Source: Pseudofabraea citricarpa (Eukaryota > Ascomycota > Leotiomycetes > Helotiales > Dermateaceae). Taken from it: a stretch of DNA of 64,000 nt. The notes beneath the pieces were generated by a model, which was not told the origin of the DNA, searched no databases, and worked only from the letters and a program-made list of their open reading frames with translations. How positions within the stretch are numbered: position 1 is the first letter of the stretch; each line of letters starts with the position of its first letter. The translations under genes were made by a program, and so were the position numbers. This document shows, piece by piece, positions 36,056 through 45,798 of this stretch. Location: positions 2,170,001-2,234,000 of the forward strand of contig JAPWGK010000005.1 in NCBI GenBank assembly GCA_029641185.1. Direction: 5' to 3'.

Positions 36056-39000
36056 CTACTCCACTCGTCCCTTAACAAGCACATCCTGACGACCCTTCAA
36101 ATGGACTCGGACCGTAACGCCCAAGACGTCTCTCTCGGCAAGATACATGCTCTTCCAGAGACAATCATGACCCTGCTGCATTTCCAATTCCAATTCCGTT
36201 TCCGTTTCCAATCCCACTTCCTCGCCATCCCGGCCCACCACAGAATCCGGCAACATCGGCGGCGGCACCGAAGGAGGAGGAGGAGGAGGGTTGAGAGGAG
36301 GACTCTCGATCCTCGCGAGTTCCTGGTTCCACTTCTCGACCTTGGACGACACGAGACCCGTCTGGTTCCTGTTTCTGAGGACGGCTGGTCTTCGTTTCAG
36401 GGGCTTGGTGATCTTGCCAGGATCTAATTTGGCCGTGGCTGGGGTTGGGGTGTTGTTCTGCTTCTGCTGCGATTTATCTGGTGTGGCATCTTTTGGTTCC
36501 CTGCCATCCTCGTCGTCTTCAGCGGCCGAAGGAGGAAGAGATGAGATATGGCCTTTTCCACTCCTGGACCAATCTTGGGACTGTGACTGCGACTGCGACT
36601 GCGAGAGGGAGAGTGATTCATCATCGTCCCGCGGTCTCCTTCTCACCGATCCAGGCTCGGTCTGCGCATCTTCGTGCAGTTGTAGGTTCTCGCTCGGCGA
36701 ACCTCCATCTCTCTCCTCGTCATCCTCGCGACAATCCCTCAACTCATGTTCGCGCCCCTTCCCATCCTTCCTGCTACCTAGCTTCAGAGACCAGCGTCTC
36801 TTCTGGCTCTGACCTTGCACATCGTCGCCCGTGTTCTTGACTGTCTTCAGCCCCTTCGATCTCTTCCTGCTCGCTTGCTCTTTGTCCTCTGCATTACGAG
36901 AAGCAGGTGAGTCATCGCTCGTCTCCTCAAGGTCAAGGTCAAGCTCGGGCGGAGAAGGAGATGAAGAACGAGTAGCCGTGCTCTTCTTGCCAAAGAGCGT
37001 AGATAGTCTCTTCGTGACTTTCTTCTGCCCTCGCTGCCCTTCATCCTTTGAGCTTAGGACCAATGGAGATTCGGGACAGCTCACGGGCGTAGGCGTGGTA
37101 GGTGCAGTGCCAGAAGTGCGTGAGCGAGCGCTCGGGGTTTTTGATGGACGAATATCGTCATGACCGAGCGAGGTATGCGGCCTCTCTAGCACATATCTCT
37201 CTCTTTCTCCTTTCACAACATTCTGACTCCTCCGTATCGGGATCCTCGGCGGGCAGATCGAAGGCGCCTGCTTGACCAATTCCTCCGAGGCCGACCTCGT
37301 GGCCGTGCTACTAAAGGGGTCAGCCTTCGCTTTCCTAGGCGTCCTGGGACTGATGGGATCCGAATCTAGCGAAGGACGAGATGCATGACGCTGAGAAGAC
37401 GGCGGGAGCACTACAGCAGTGGCGAGAGAACTCGAGCGCTGTTTCGTTGCCGTATCTGTACCCGGGCCGGAGATCTTGGGTCTGCTCTTCTTGCGGATCT
37501 CCTGCGCCTGGGGAGACCAGGGCGGTGGTGTGGGAGCGCGGATCTCGGCCGTGTGGTGCTGTGTGAGGATCTTGGAGATGTTGGGCGCTTTCTGGATCGA
37601 GGGTCTGCGGTCCCTGTCGCGCTCTTGAAGACGGAGGGGGAGTCTTGCGTCCGGGCTATTCGGGAGGACTGCTGGACTTGGACGTGCTGGTTTACGTGCT
37701 TTCTCCTCTCTCGAGCGGTATTGTTTTTCAGGAGATGCGATGTCTTCCACCTCCTCTGCGCTGTCGTGGTGCTTCCGTGGACTGGCAGGTCGTGACTTGT
37801 TGATGGATTTCTGTTTCTGCGCCCTCCATGATTTGGACTGCGGCAGTCCAGGTGCTCGAGTCACTGGTTTCTGGACGTACGCGGTCGTGTCGAGACCAAG
37901 GCTAGGAGGCTGCTGTGTCCACGAGCTGTTCCGCTGCGGGATGGGCGAGAAGACCGGAGCGGCGGCACTCACAAAAGAGTGTGGTTCTGATAGCATGCTA
38001 CTTCCCTCGTGCTGGTCTCTGTGGGAGATATCAGGACGTTCTTGGTATTTCTCGCCGTGGCTCTCGTGAGGTGCATGGTGCCTCGTCAGATGCTGCTTCT
38101 CCTCGACTCGGATGATGGGCGAGATGATGATCGGGCTGTTGCTGACGATGCGAGGGTGAGGTCTAGGACGCCTTGAATGTGGAGACCCGTTTCGATGGAT
38201 ATCGCCACTAGCACGTAGAGTGTCTGAAGCATGGTGACGAAGATTTGAACGTCTCTCTTGCTCGGCCAGGACATACTGGCGCGTGAAATGAAGAAGGCCC
38301 TGGCAGTTATCGCACTGGCAATCATCTCGACAATGTCGACACCGGTCAAGGTTTCCAGAGCAGTACCGACATTGGTTGCGAGGTTCGGGACTCTTAGCCT
38401 GATGGTGTTCAGCACGAGAATGACTCCTATTTGATCCGCGAGAGCTATGGTCCTGATGGTGTTCAGCACGAGAATGACTCCTATCTGATTCGCGAGAGCT
38501 ATGGTCCTGTCGAGGCTCTGCATGATGATGCGAATCATGACTAGGACCTCCCTCATACCCACTATCCGTCTTGCGGCGGACCTGGACAAGGCGGCGCTTT
38601 TCCGTACAGCTGATACTGTGTCGATAGGGAGCATGGCCCGAATGAGTTGCACGGCAGGTATCCGTACCGCAAGAGCTGAGCGGGCTCGCGATGGAGACGG
38701 AGCTGGAGTGGCTCCGCTCACGCCGCCGGTACGAGTCGAAGCCCGTCGTCTGAGCATAGCCGCTCGTCGGAATCACAATGGGCGATTGCATGGCTGTCCT
38801 CCCCGAGATGATCTCGGGATCTCCCGCAATGAAGGAGAATTCTTCGTGCGGAGAAGACCATGATGCATCGTCCGGAGCAGGACTTTGTGCTTCGAGAGAC
38901 GTCACGTATTCAGATTGAGACTTGCGAGCTTCGCGCACGACGGCACTTATCGGCGTCGCTTTTGGCTTCTGCACGCGGATCTTATTGCGCTTTGGTGTCG

Positions 39001-40612
39001 CAAGAGGCTTTGGGATTACGTCTTGCTCTTCAGAAGCTGACATCTGCGACTTGTTCGTCTCATCCCCATCTTTCCGAGTCTTCACACGTTCAGTGCGGTG
39101 TTGTGCAAGAGGACTCGAGTATGTCGGTACATGCTCATTCGTGCTGTTGCTCGACTGCAACTGACCAGACCGGGTTGGTACCTCTTGCTTCTCATACGCG
39201 AAATATCCAGCAGAGGCAGGAAACTGCTGTGGAGTATGGAATGGCTGCGTTTGCGGAGTATCAATATCTGCTGCATAATTCTCAATTGCAGGAGTTGGCC
39301 TGACGAGCGGGCTCTGAATCGGTAGTGCCTTGAGTCCCTTTACGGTGGCTTGACCGTCGTTTGTAGGACGTTGACTGGACTTGGGTGATTCAGGAGTTCT
39401 TCCTTTCTTCTGGAGACGAGCTTCACGGGCTATCATACGGGTGAGGTTATCGGGGGAATGATTCGTGTGATCATTAACCGGTGTGGATGACTGAGTTACT
39501 TTACTTCCCGACGATCCATCCTTCTGGATTGAGCCCATGCGGCTGTTACGAAGCTCCTCTTTTGCTTTCTCATGGCGTAGTCGTTCTGCCGCTATCAACT
39601 GATCACTGTTCTTCTTTTCTCTGCTGCTCGTTTGGTCATTGTGAGATGCTTTGTGCTTGTCAGGTTTTGCGTGATCAGATTTAGCCGACGAACCTCTCGG
39701 GGGTGGCAATGGCGGAGGCGTTGGGGGTCTGGACGGTTGCTGAAATATATCTATATCTTGACTAGGCTTCTTTCCCATAAAACTGTCTGCTATTGGTGTG
39801 TTCAACGGCGGGGCATGCTTCCTCTGCGGCTGGTCCAACTCCTCAGGGCTATTATCGGTAGAAGAGACTAACCCTTGAGGCCGTTCGATGCCGTAGCTAT
39901 TGAACAGTTCCCGAACACTCTCACGCCGAGTCGTCGAAGTTGTCACATCTGTGTTCTCTGACAGGTACGAAGGCGCTTCTGAAACAACCCTCACATCCTC
40001 CTCTTCTTCGGGCTTTCCTGCAATATCGTCGGACCGGCCATTCTGATCATGTGAATCCACCTCAGTAATCCTGTCAATCTCCTGCCGACTATAATCACTC
40101 AACGCAGTCTTGTACGCGCTGATCTCCCGGTCCTTAGGGGTTTTCGAATGGTTTCCTGATTTGGGAGACACGTTGGAGGCGGGTGTAGAAGCATTGCTAG
40201 CCTTGGGGGGTGAAGCAGGCACCTGACGGAAAGAAGTAGCATTGTTCAGTTTGTAGCTCGGCCGTGTGCGCGGAGGGCGGAAATAAGAGTGAGACTTCTC
40301 GATCTGGGATTCTCCATTCGGTCTTAAATTCCTCGGTACCGGTGCAGAAACCCGACTGCTGAGACGCCTTCCTACGCTCGCTCGACCCGAACTCGGCTGG
40401 CGTGTCGACAGGTCTGAGGACGGTTGGCGGGAAGCGGGTGCATTCTGAAGATTCTGTAGATTCCTAATACGTGAAGCCACAGTTCCCGTAGGAATGGCAT
40501 GCTCGTACTGGCGACGCACCGAGAGGGACGAGTATGCCGATGGAGACCCTGTATCGGAATTCTGATCTGCGGCCTTTGGCCACTGATATTCCGGTCGAGA
40601 CCTAATACTCAT
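36056..40612 (-). CDS. Large low-complexity protein, function unknown, with Cys-rich cluster
   Basis: A single uninterrupted frame of 1518 codons. Not recognised as a known family. Most of it is disordered and rich in Ser, Pro, Arg and Gln, with many Ser-Pro and Arg-Ser sites suggestive of phosphorylation. Visible parts are a PPTPPPLPPPRG stretch in the first quarter, a tandem 18-residue His/Ser/Arg repeat at about residues 701-737, and right after it a compact Cys-rich segment with CRYC, CRHC, CQCDNC spacing (about 743-770) that could bind zinc. Basic Arg/Lys-rich tracts follow, then polyproline near residue 1440. The last ~40 residues (from GHDCLWKSMYLAERDVLG) are the most ordered-looking part. 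A cytoskeletal, polarity or nuclear role would be a guess. It lies 370 bp downstream of the ATP synthase delta gene on the same strand. Confidence 0.75.
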   Translation of the reverse strand: MSIRSRPEYQWPKAADQNSDTGSPSAYSSLSVRRQYEHAIPTGTVASRIRNLQNLQNAPASRQPSSDLSTRQPSSGRASVGRRLSSRVSAPVPRNLRPNGESQIEKSHSYFRPPRTRPSYKLNNATSFRQVPASPPKASNASTPASNVSPKSGNHSKTPKDREISAYKTALSDYSRQEIDRITEVDSHDQNGRSDDIAGKPEEEEDVRVVSEAPSYLSENTDVTTSTTRRESVRELFNSYGIERPQGLVSSTDNSPEELDQPQRKHAPPLNTPIADSFMGKKPSQDIDIFQQPSRPPTPPPLPPPRGSSAKSDHAKPDKHKASHNDQTSSREKKNSDQLIAAERLRHEKAKEELRNSRMGSIQKDGSSGSKVTQSSTPVNDHTNHSPDNLTRMIAREARLQKKGRTPESPKSSQRPTNDGQATVKGLKALPIQSPLVRPTPAIENYAADIDTPQTQPFHTPQQFPASAGYFAYEKQEVPTRSGQLQSSNSTNEHVPTYSSPLAQHRTERVKTRKDGDETNKSQMSASEEQDVIPKPLATPKRNKIRVQKPKATPISAVVREARKSQSEYVTSLEAQSPAPDDASWSSPHEEFSFIAGDPEIISGRTAMQSPIVIPTSGYAQTTGFDSYRRRERSHSSSVSIASPLSSCGTDTCRATHSGHAPYRHSISCTEKRRLVQVRRKTDSGYEGGPSHDSHHHAEPRQDHSSRESDRSHSRAEHHQDHSSRGSNRSHSRAEHHQAKSPEPRNQCRYCSGNLDRCRHCRDDCQCDNCQGLLHFTRQYVLAEQERRSNLRHHASDTLRASGDIHRNGSPHSRRPRPHPRIVSNSPIIISPIIRVEEKQHLTRHHAPHESHGEKYQERPDISHRDQHEGSSMLSEPHSFVSAAAPVFSPIPQRNSSWTQQPPSLGLDTTAYVQKPVTRAPGLPQSKSWRAQKQKSINKSRPASPRKHHDSAEEVEDIASPEKQYRSREEKARKPARPSPAVLPNSPDARLPLRLQERDRDRRPSIQKAPNISKILTQHHTAEIRAPTPPPWSPQAQEIRKKSRPKISGPGTDTATKQRSSSLATAVVLPPSSQRHASRPSLDSDPISPRTPRKAKADPFSSTATRSASEELVKQAPSICPPRIPIRRSQNVVKGERERYVLERPHTSLGHDDIRPSKTPSARSRTSGTAPTTPTPVSCPESPLVLSSKDEGQRGQKKVTKRLSTLFGKKSTATRSSSPSPPELDLDLEETSDDSPASRNAEDKEQASRKRSKGLKTVKNTGDDVQGQSQKRRWSLKLGSRKDGKGREHELRDCREDDEERDGGSPSENLQLHEDAQTEPGSVRRRPRDDDESLSLSQSQSQSQSQDWSRSGKGHISSLPPSAAEDDEDGREPKDATPDKSQQKQNNTPTPATAKLDPGKITKPLKRRPAVLRNRNQTGLVSSKVEKWNQELARIESPPLNPPPPPPSVPPPMLPDSVVGRDGEEVGLETETELELEMQQGHDCLWKSMYLAERDVLGVTVRVHLKGRQDVLVKGRVE
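38401..38508 (-). repeat. 54-bp tandem duplication inside the large gene
   Basis: Two near-identical 54-bp units, 38401-38454 and 38455-38508, encode the 18-residue repeat next to the Cys-rich cluster. The unit is a multiple of three. Confidence 0.95.
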
Positions 40613-40982
40613 TGCAGGCGCCGCATTGGGATCTTGATATGGACCATTTAGCCTTTGGGTTCTGCGTCTTCGGGATCGCCTGCAGCAAGGAATGATGGCT
40701 AATGAAGCTGTCTGTAATGATGAAACAGGCTACAAGAACTGCGAAGCTCTATAACCTGCAATAAGATATGGTTGTTTGGGAGATGATGCAATTAGTAGGT
40801 AGAAATAACAGCCACATTAGTTGAGGACCAGCTTCAGATTAGGAAAGCACAACCAACCATCATCTCTTACTGCTTGATGATAAAATATTCACTCGGCTGC
40901 TGACACATTAAAGGAATCGGTTTCTGATTTACATAATGCACCCTCTATCATACTCTGCAACCTCAATCCGGCCAATTACCAT

Positions 40983-41763
40983 CTACTTCAACGCCGCTTG
41001 CAAGCTCTCCAAAACCTAGAGATATGTCAGCATAGACCTAGGTAGTATTTGCTACGCGACTCACCTCAATCTCGATCTTTGCTTCGGCAATGTCTCCTTC
41101 GCTTCCACTTCCACCAGCAATCTTCTGCGCCTCGGCGAGTTGCGATCTGACGTTCTCGATGCTGAAATCGGAAAGGGGGAATCCCTCAACGGCGTTGATG
41201 CTCAATTGAGAGTTGGGCTGAACGATGGCAAATCCTCCCGAAACTGTATTCCCCAACCATTAGTATAGCCTCACAGCTCCAACGCTTCACATAGACTCAC
41301 GGAAGAACTGCTTGCTTCCGCCGGCCTCCTCAATGACCTCGACGAGACCAGGCTTCAATTGCTCGATGGAAGCAACGTGGTTGGCGAGGACACCCATCTC
41401 GCCGGATTCTGCGGGGATGTTGACCTGGACGACATCTTGCGACTTGTAGATGGACTGTAGATTGGAGTATCAGCAATGTCCCGAACGGCGGTCCTGCGCC
41501 CCAACCCCATCCCACCACCCCTCAACCTCCATCTGCCTTCAGCTCCCATCTCTCCCCCGCGTGGCAAGCGGATTCCGAACGTACCTGATGGGGTAGAGCC
41601 AAGCTCAACTTGATCTGGGACGGGTTAGCCATGCGCGTAAAATCTGTTCAAATTTACGGACCTTATCCGCGACGGCCTCAGCATATCCTCTGCGCTGGAC
41701 GGGGGCCTTGAGAGCTGCAGGGCATGCTCGCAGAGCGGTACGAGCAATTCGGAGGGAGTTCAT
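40983..41763 (-). CDS. atp16: Mitochondrial F1 ATP synthase subunit delta
   Basis: Five exons on the minus strand, 41763-41662, 41614-41585, 41454-41301, 41243-41065, 41015-40983, give 165 aa, the usual length. The N-terminus (MNSLRIARTALRACPAALK, then RRGYAEA) is an arginine-rich mitochondrial presequence. The mature protein shows the delta/bacterial-epsilon beta-sandwich signature: KLSLALPHQSIY, VNIPAESGEMGVLANHV, QLKPGLVEV, FLSGGFAIVQ, and a C-terminal helical hairpin with AEAQKIAGG. It is part of the central rotor stalk with gamma and epsilon. The second exon is only 30 nt and the last 33 nt, both needed to complete conserved strands. The first donor, GTCCGT, is weak. Confidence 0.95.
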
Positions 41764-42720
41764 GATGTGTTGAGGTGTCAATTGAGATTGGCTTGGTTGG
41801 CTGGTAGGGAGAGCTTGAGATGCCCCGACGTTCAATCATGGTCTCGGTTAATTTTGTCGCAGCCTCAGGACGGATGAGGCAGCACGGGACTGGCACGGGA
41901 CTGGTATCACGAGATATGTATCACGAGATGAGCATCACGGGATGGTGTGTCACGAGATGGTCACATGATGCATGGTCTTGCGGAGAGATGTTTTTTATGT
42001 CTAAATTGGAGTTCCGCATGTTCATGACTTCTCGATAGCTGATGAACCATAGGACGATCTCGGAGCACCAATATACCTCCGTTCTAACAGGCCGGGTCAT
42101 GTGATACCCACGAACCCGGATTGCTTCTTTAGTCGTGATGCCGAGGGAAGACCGTCGCAGCGCAGACGACTGACTGGGTTGAGTTCGTGTCGCTGCAGGT
42201 CGCAGCCGCCTCCCGATGACCTCTCGATCTCCGAGGTAGGGCCCCATCCATGATGCAGCCCCGTCGAATGGCCGACCTTGCAACTTTGACTGGAAGGTAA
42301 AAATCGCTCATGCACGAGTGAGGGTCATTCCAGGGTCGGCGGAAGCGCCATGCAGGTCATTCTTTTTGCTGACCAGGTCGAAGGTCGAAAAGCAAAATTT
42401 GTTCGAGCGAGCCAAAGAGAGATCGGGGCGTTTTTCTTAGGGGAGCATCTGGTCTGGCTTCCTGCGTGCTAGTAGCTAGTAGCTACTGTAGTAGCGAGCC
42501 ATAAGTCGCTACTGTACACACTACTCTCTTTCATGCTCTCACCATCTCAACTCCCAATGGCTCGTGGCTCTCGCTCTGATGGGACGGTGAGGGAGCGACA
42601 TGATGATGAGACCCCAAGACGATGGTTCTTCAGTTAGGCGTGCAAATCATCAGCTCGAAGGCCCCAAGAATGTTCCTCAGTTCCTCATCAAGAAATGCCT
42701 ATGTCTTGGAAGCTTGGGTG

Positions 42721-42760
42721 TTTGGCTCTGTTTGGCCCTGTTTGGCTCTGTTTGGCTCTG
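42721..42760. repeat. 10-bp tandem repeat, 4 copies
   Basis: TTTGGCTCTG repeated four times with one base change. Read directly. Confidence 0.9.
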
Positions 42761-43082
42761 TTGAGGCGCTGGATCTCCACGGCTACGTCGCCTACAGCCT
42801 ACAGCCAGCCGTAAGCCGCAACGAGGGACGACAAGACACGACGATTCAGGCGGGCCGGTGGGAGGGAGGAGGGACGAGGGACGAGGGTCTCACTCAGGAC
42901 GGACGGAATAGTGATGAAGTTTTTTTTTATTGATTACTACCGTACCGTGCAACCCGTACCCGGAAATACGACTGTTGCGTTTCTCATTGCACCACCACAC
43001 ACCGCCTGCACATCCATTCTTCCCATGTCCAGACCAGACTCCAAAGACAGAGGCTGGCGGGCTGCTGGTGGCTGGTGGTAAT

Positions 43083-43116
43083 TCACTCACTCACTCACTC
43101 ACTCACTCACTCACTC
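43083..43116. repeat. (TCAC)n microsatellite
   Basis: About eight tandem TCAC units. Confidence 0.92.
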
Positions 43117-45798
43117 CTCACAACCACTCAAAACTCAACCACCACCACACCAGCACCGTCGTCGGAGGCCATGTCGTCTGACGCAGCCGCTAAAGTAGGG
43201 AAGCACGATGGCGCTGCGAGTACGTACAGCTGCAAAAGCTTGAACGTGCTTCTGTAACGGGCGACTCTCTTGCGACACATCTCTTGATTCTGCTCTCGAG
43301 ATCAAGAAGAGGGGTCGTTAAGTCGTCAGCTGCGAGAGCTTGCAGATTGTGGGGTATGCTTTCGAGGGAGCAATCTGGCGGTCAAGACTGGGTCGAGGCA
43401 GGAGTTGGATCCGATGAGGCCTCGCACGAAGCATCTGGCGGCGCTGCCATTGGGTGCATTCCTTAGTCGGCAGATATCGTGAGTTCAAGGGTCGCGCACG
43501 GTCGTCGGATTTCGCAGATTGCTGGGAGCCTGGGAGTCGGGGGAGAGGAGCCAGTGCATTATTGGGGATGCATTTGCGATGCATTTGCGATGGGCAAGGG
43601 AGCACGCTGAGTGGGTGCGACGATGGCTGGGTGCTGGGTGTACATCACGAGCACAAGATGTGGGATTTTGTGGATGTGCGAAGTGTGAAGTGTCGAGATT
43701 TGTGGATTTGGCTGGCCTCTGGAATGGTTGCGAGGTGTGCGAGGTGATGTAAGTGATGTAAGTGATGTGAGTGATGTGACTGACAAGCGTGGAGAACGCA
43801 ATGTGCTGTACAGCAAGTACGTAGTCGGGGCCCAGAGGAGGCAGCAGGTACGCAATACAATACTATACGGGACAGCAGATCTCAATGTTAGGGTCCAATC
43901 TGATGCTGTGTTTCTGGATGCTACACTGGAGACGACGCTGGAACTGCTGGTACTGTACTTCGAAGTACTCTTTCACCCCCACGCCGTCCTCGATGTTTCA
44001 AAATAGGACCCCGCATCGGCCGGCACAACTCAAGACACAAAATCCTGTTGAGCCAAGCAGCCAAGCAGCCAAGCGGCCAAGAGCCCAAGACCAGAGACTT
44101 GCGAATGCTAACTCTTTCTTTATTTACATTGCCGCGCTTGACACCTGAAATGAACCACAGGCTTGTCCGGATGTATCAAGAGTCAAGAGGAAACACGCTG
44201 CAACAGCAACAACGAGACCCCAACGTTCAAATGGGCTCGATGAAAGCGACGAGGGCGACGAGAGCGACGGGAGCGACGGCAGCAAAGTGATAGAAAGAAT
44301 GACAGACGACAATGATATGACCACCCGCCGTGACAAACAAAGAGCTAGCAACGGCATCTCTTGTAATTTCCGGGCGAACAACAACTCTGTACTTAGCTCT
44401 GCAGTAGCCGGTGGATGCATCGAGCAAGCTGCAAGCTGCGAGGAGCTGCAAGCTGTACAAGACAAGACACCCACAAGACAAGGTAATAATGAGGTCAAGG
44501 CTCATAGGGCCGACAGCCACTCAGTCTCCCATGCTTTGTTGTGTGCATGTTTGCAATTGTGGATGAACAATGTTGATCGGTGGCTAACCGGGGGTCCACT
44601 CCAGACTCTGAAAAGGCTTGGAAGGCTTGGAAGCTCTGGCGCACGAACACTCCTTCATGTCGAGTACCTAGTACCTACGAGTAGTAGCTGCAGACTTTGC
44701 CATTCTTCATTATTTTTGGTCATTTCGAGATTCTGCGACCGGCACGGCAAGGACATCTGCCAGAGCTTGTGCTGGACGGTAGCTGTGCTGTCTTCTGAGT
44801 CTCTGTTGTCTCCTCTTTTATTCCCCTCCGCCTGCCACTACTTTTCCCACTCTCGCTCGCCTACAGCAGGAGCAGCAGCAGCAGCACAAGCACAAGCACA
44901 AACAAGCACAAGCACCTTCGCACTTCGCTCTCTCCCTCGCGCCGCCCACACAACAACCCCAACTAAACTAAACTAAACTCCCCTCCACCTCCAAGCCGCC
45001 CGATCCTCAAACAATAGACGACACCCCGTCAGCCTCCCACCAAAAATCAAATCAAATCAAATCAAATCCCATTTACCTTTCTTCCTCCCCCCCCCCTCTC
45101 CTCCTCCTCCTCTCTTCTTCTCCCTCTCGCCTTCTCGCCTTCTCGCACTCTCTGCCAGGCCAGGCCAGAACAGACCAAACTTCCTTTTTCTCTCGCTCGC
45201 TCGCACGACCACCTCTCGTCCGCCGCCCCGACGGCCGTGCCAGGTAGCAGGGCTCTGTGTTGTACAAAGACGAATACCATCTCTCTTATTCGTTCCCACG
45301 CCGCTGTATTTGTTAGCAGGATTTTTTTTTCTTCCAGGGTACCCAGCGCCATCGCCAGCTCAACGTCATTCCACAAATACCCCCCCAACGATACCGAGAT
45401 CGCTGAGCGTCATCAACACCTGATCCGAACCCAACTTCAAGTCAAAAGGTCCTGTTTGGAGGGAGCGTGGGAGAGGTGCAATCGGATATACTTTTTTCGA
45501 CGCAACATGATCCATCCTCAATTATAGCCAAGCGGTCCCGAGGGACAACAGACTCTCCACTCAACCTTCGACTTCAGGCGTCTTTTATAGACTCGACGCG
45601 ACCGAGTAGCCTAGAATCTACTCTACGGATACAGCGAATAACGAAGATACCCTCGTCCTGCCTTCGACCGCCCTTCCGATCCTCTCTTTGACGGATCTCA
45701 CTCTTGCCACCACTGCGACGAGCAATTGACTCAGCATCACGACTTGAAAACCCCCGCCGTTCCATACCCGAACCGCACTTAATACCCTACTTAATACT

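Larger units (their letters stand above)
41764..45798. other. Intergenic, 4.0 kb, with many short tandem repeats; long leader of the DUF2457-like gene at the right
   Basis: No convincing gene. Repeats seen: a 10-bp TTTGGCTCTG unit four times (42721-42760), (TCAC)n at about 43083-43116, a GTGATGTAA-like 9-bp unit (about 43744-43779), AAGCAC repeats near 44888, ACTAA repeats near 44962, and ATCAA repeats at about 45044-45068. From about 44.8 kb the sequence is pyrimidine-rich, as in a promoter and long 5' UTR for the gene at 45799. A possible isolated first exon (43171-43218) is given in the findings. Confidence 0.55.

Noticed and set aside
36291..36812. 173-codon plus-strand ORF
   Set aside because: Antisense shadow of the large low-complexity gene.
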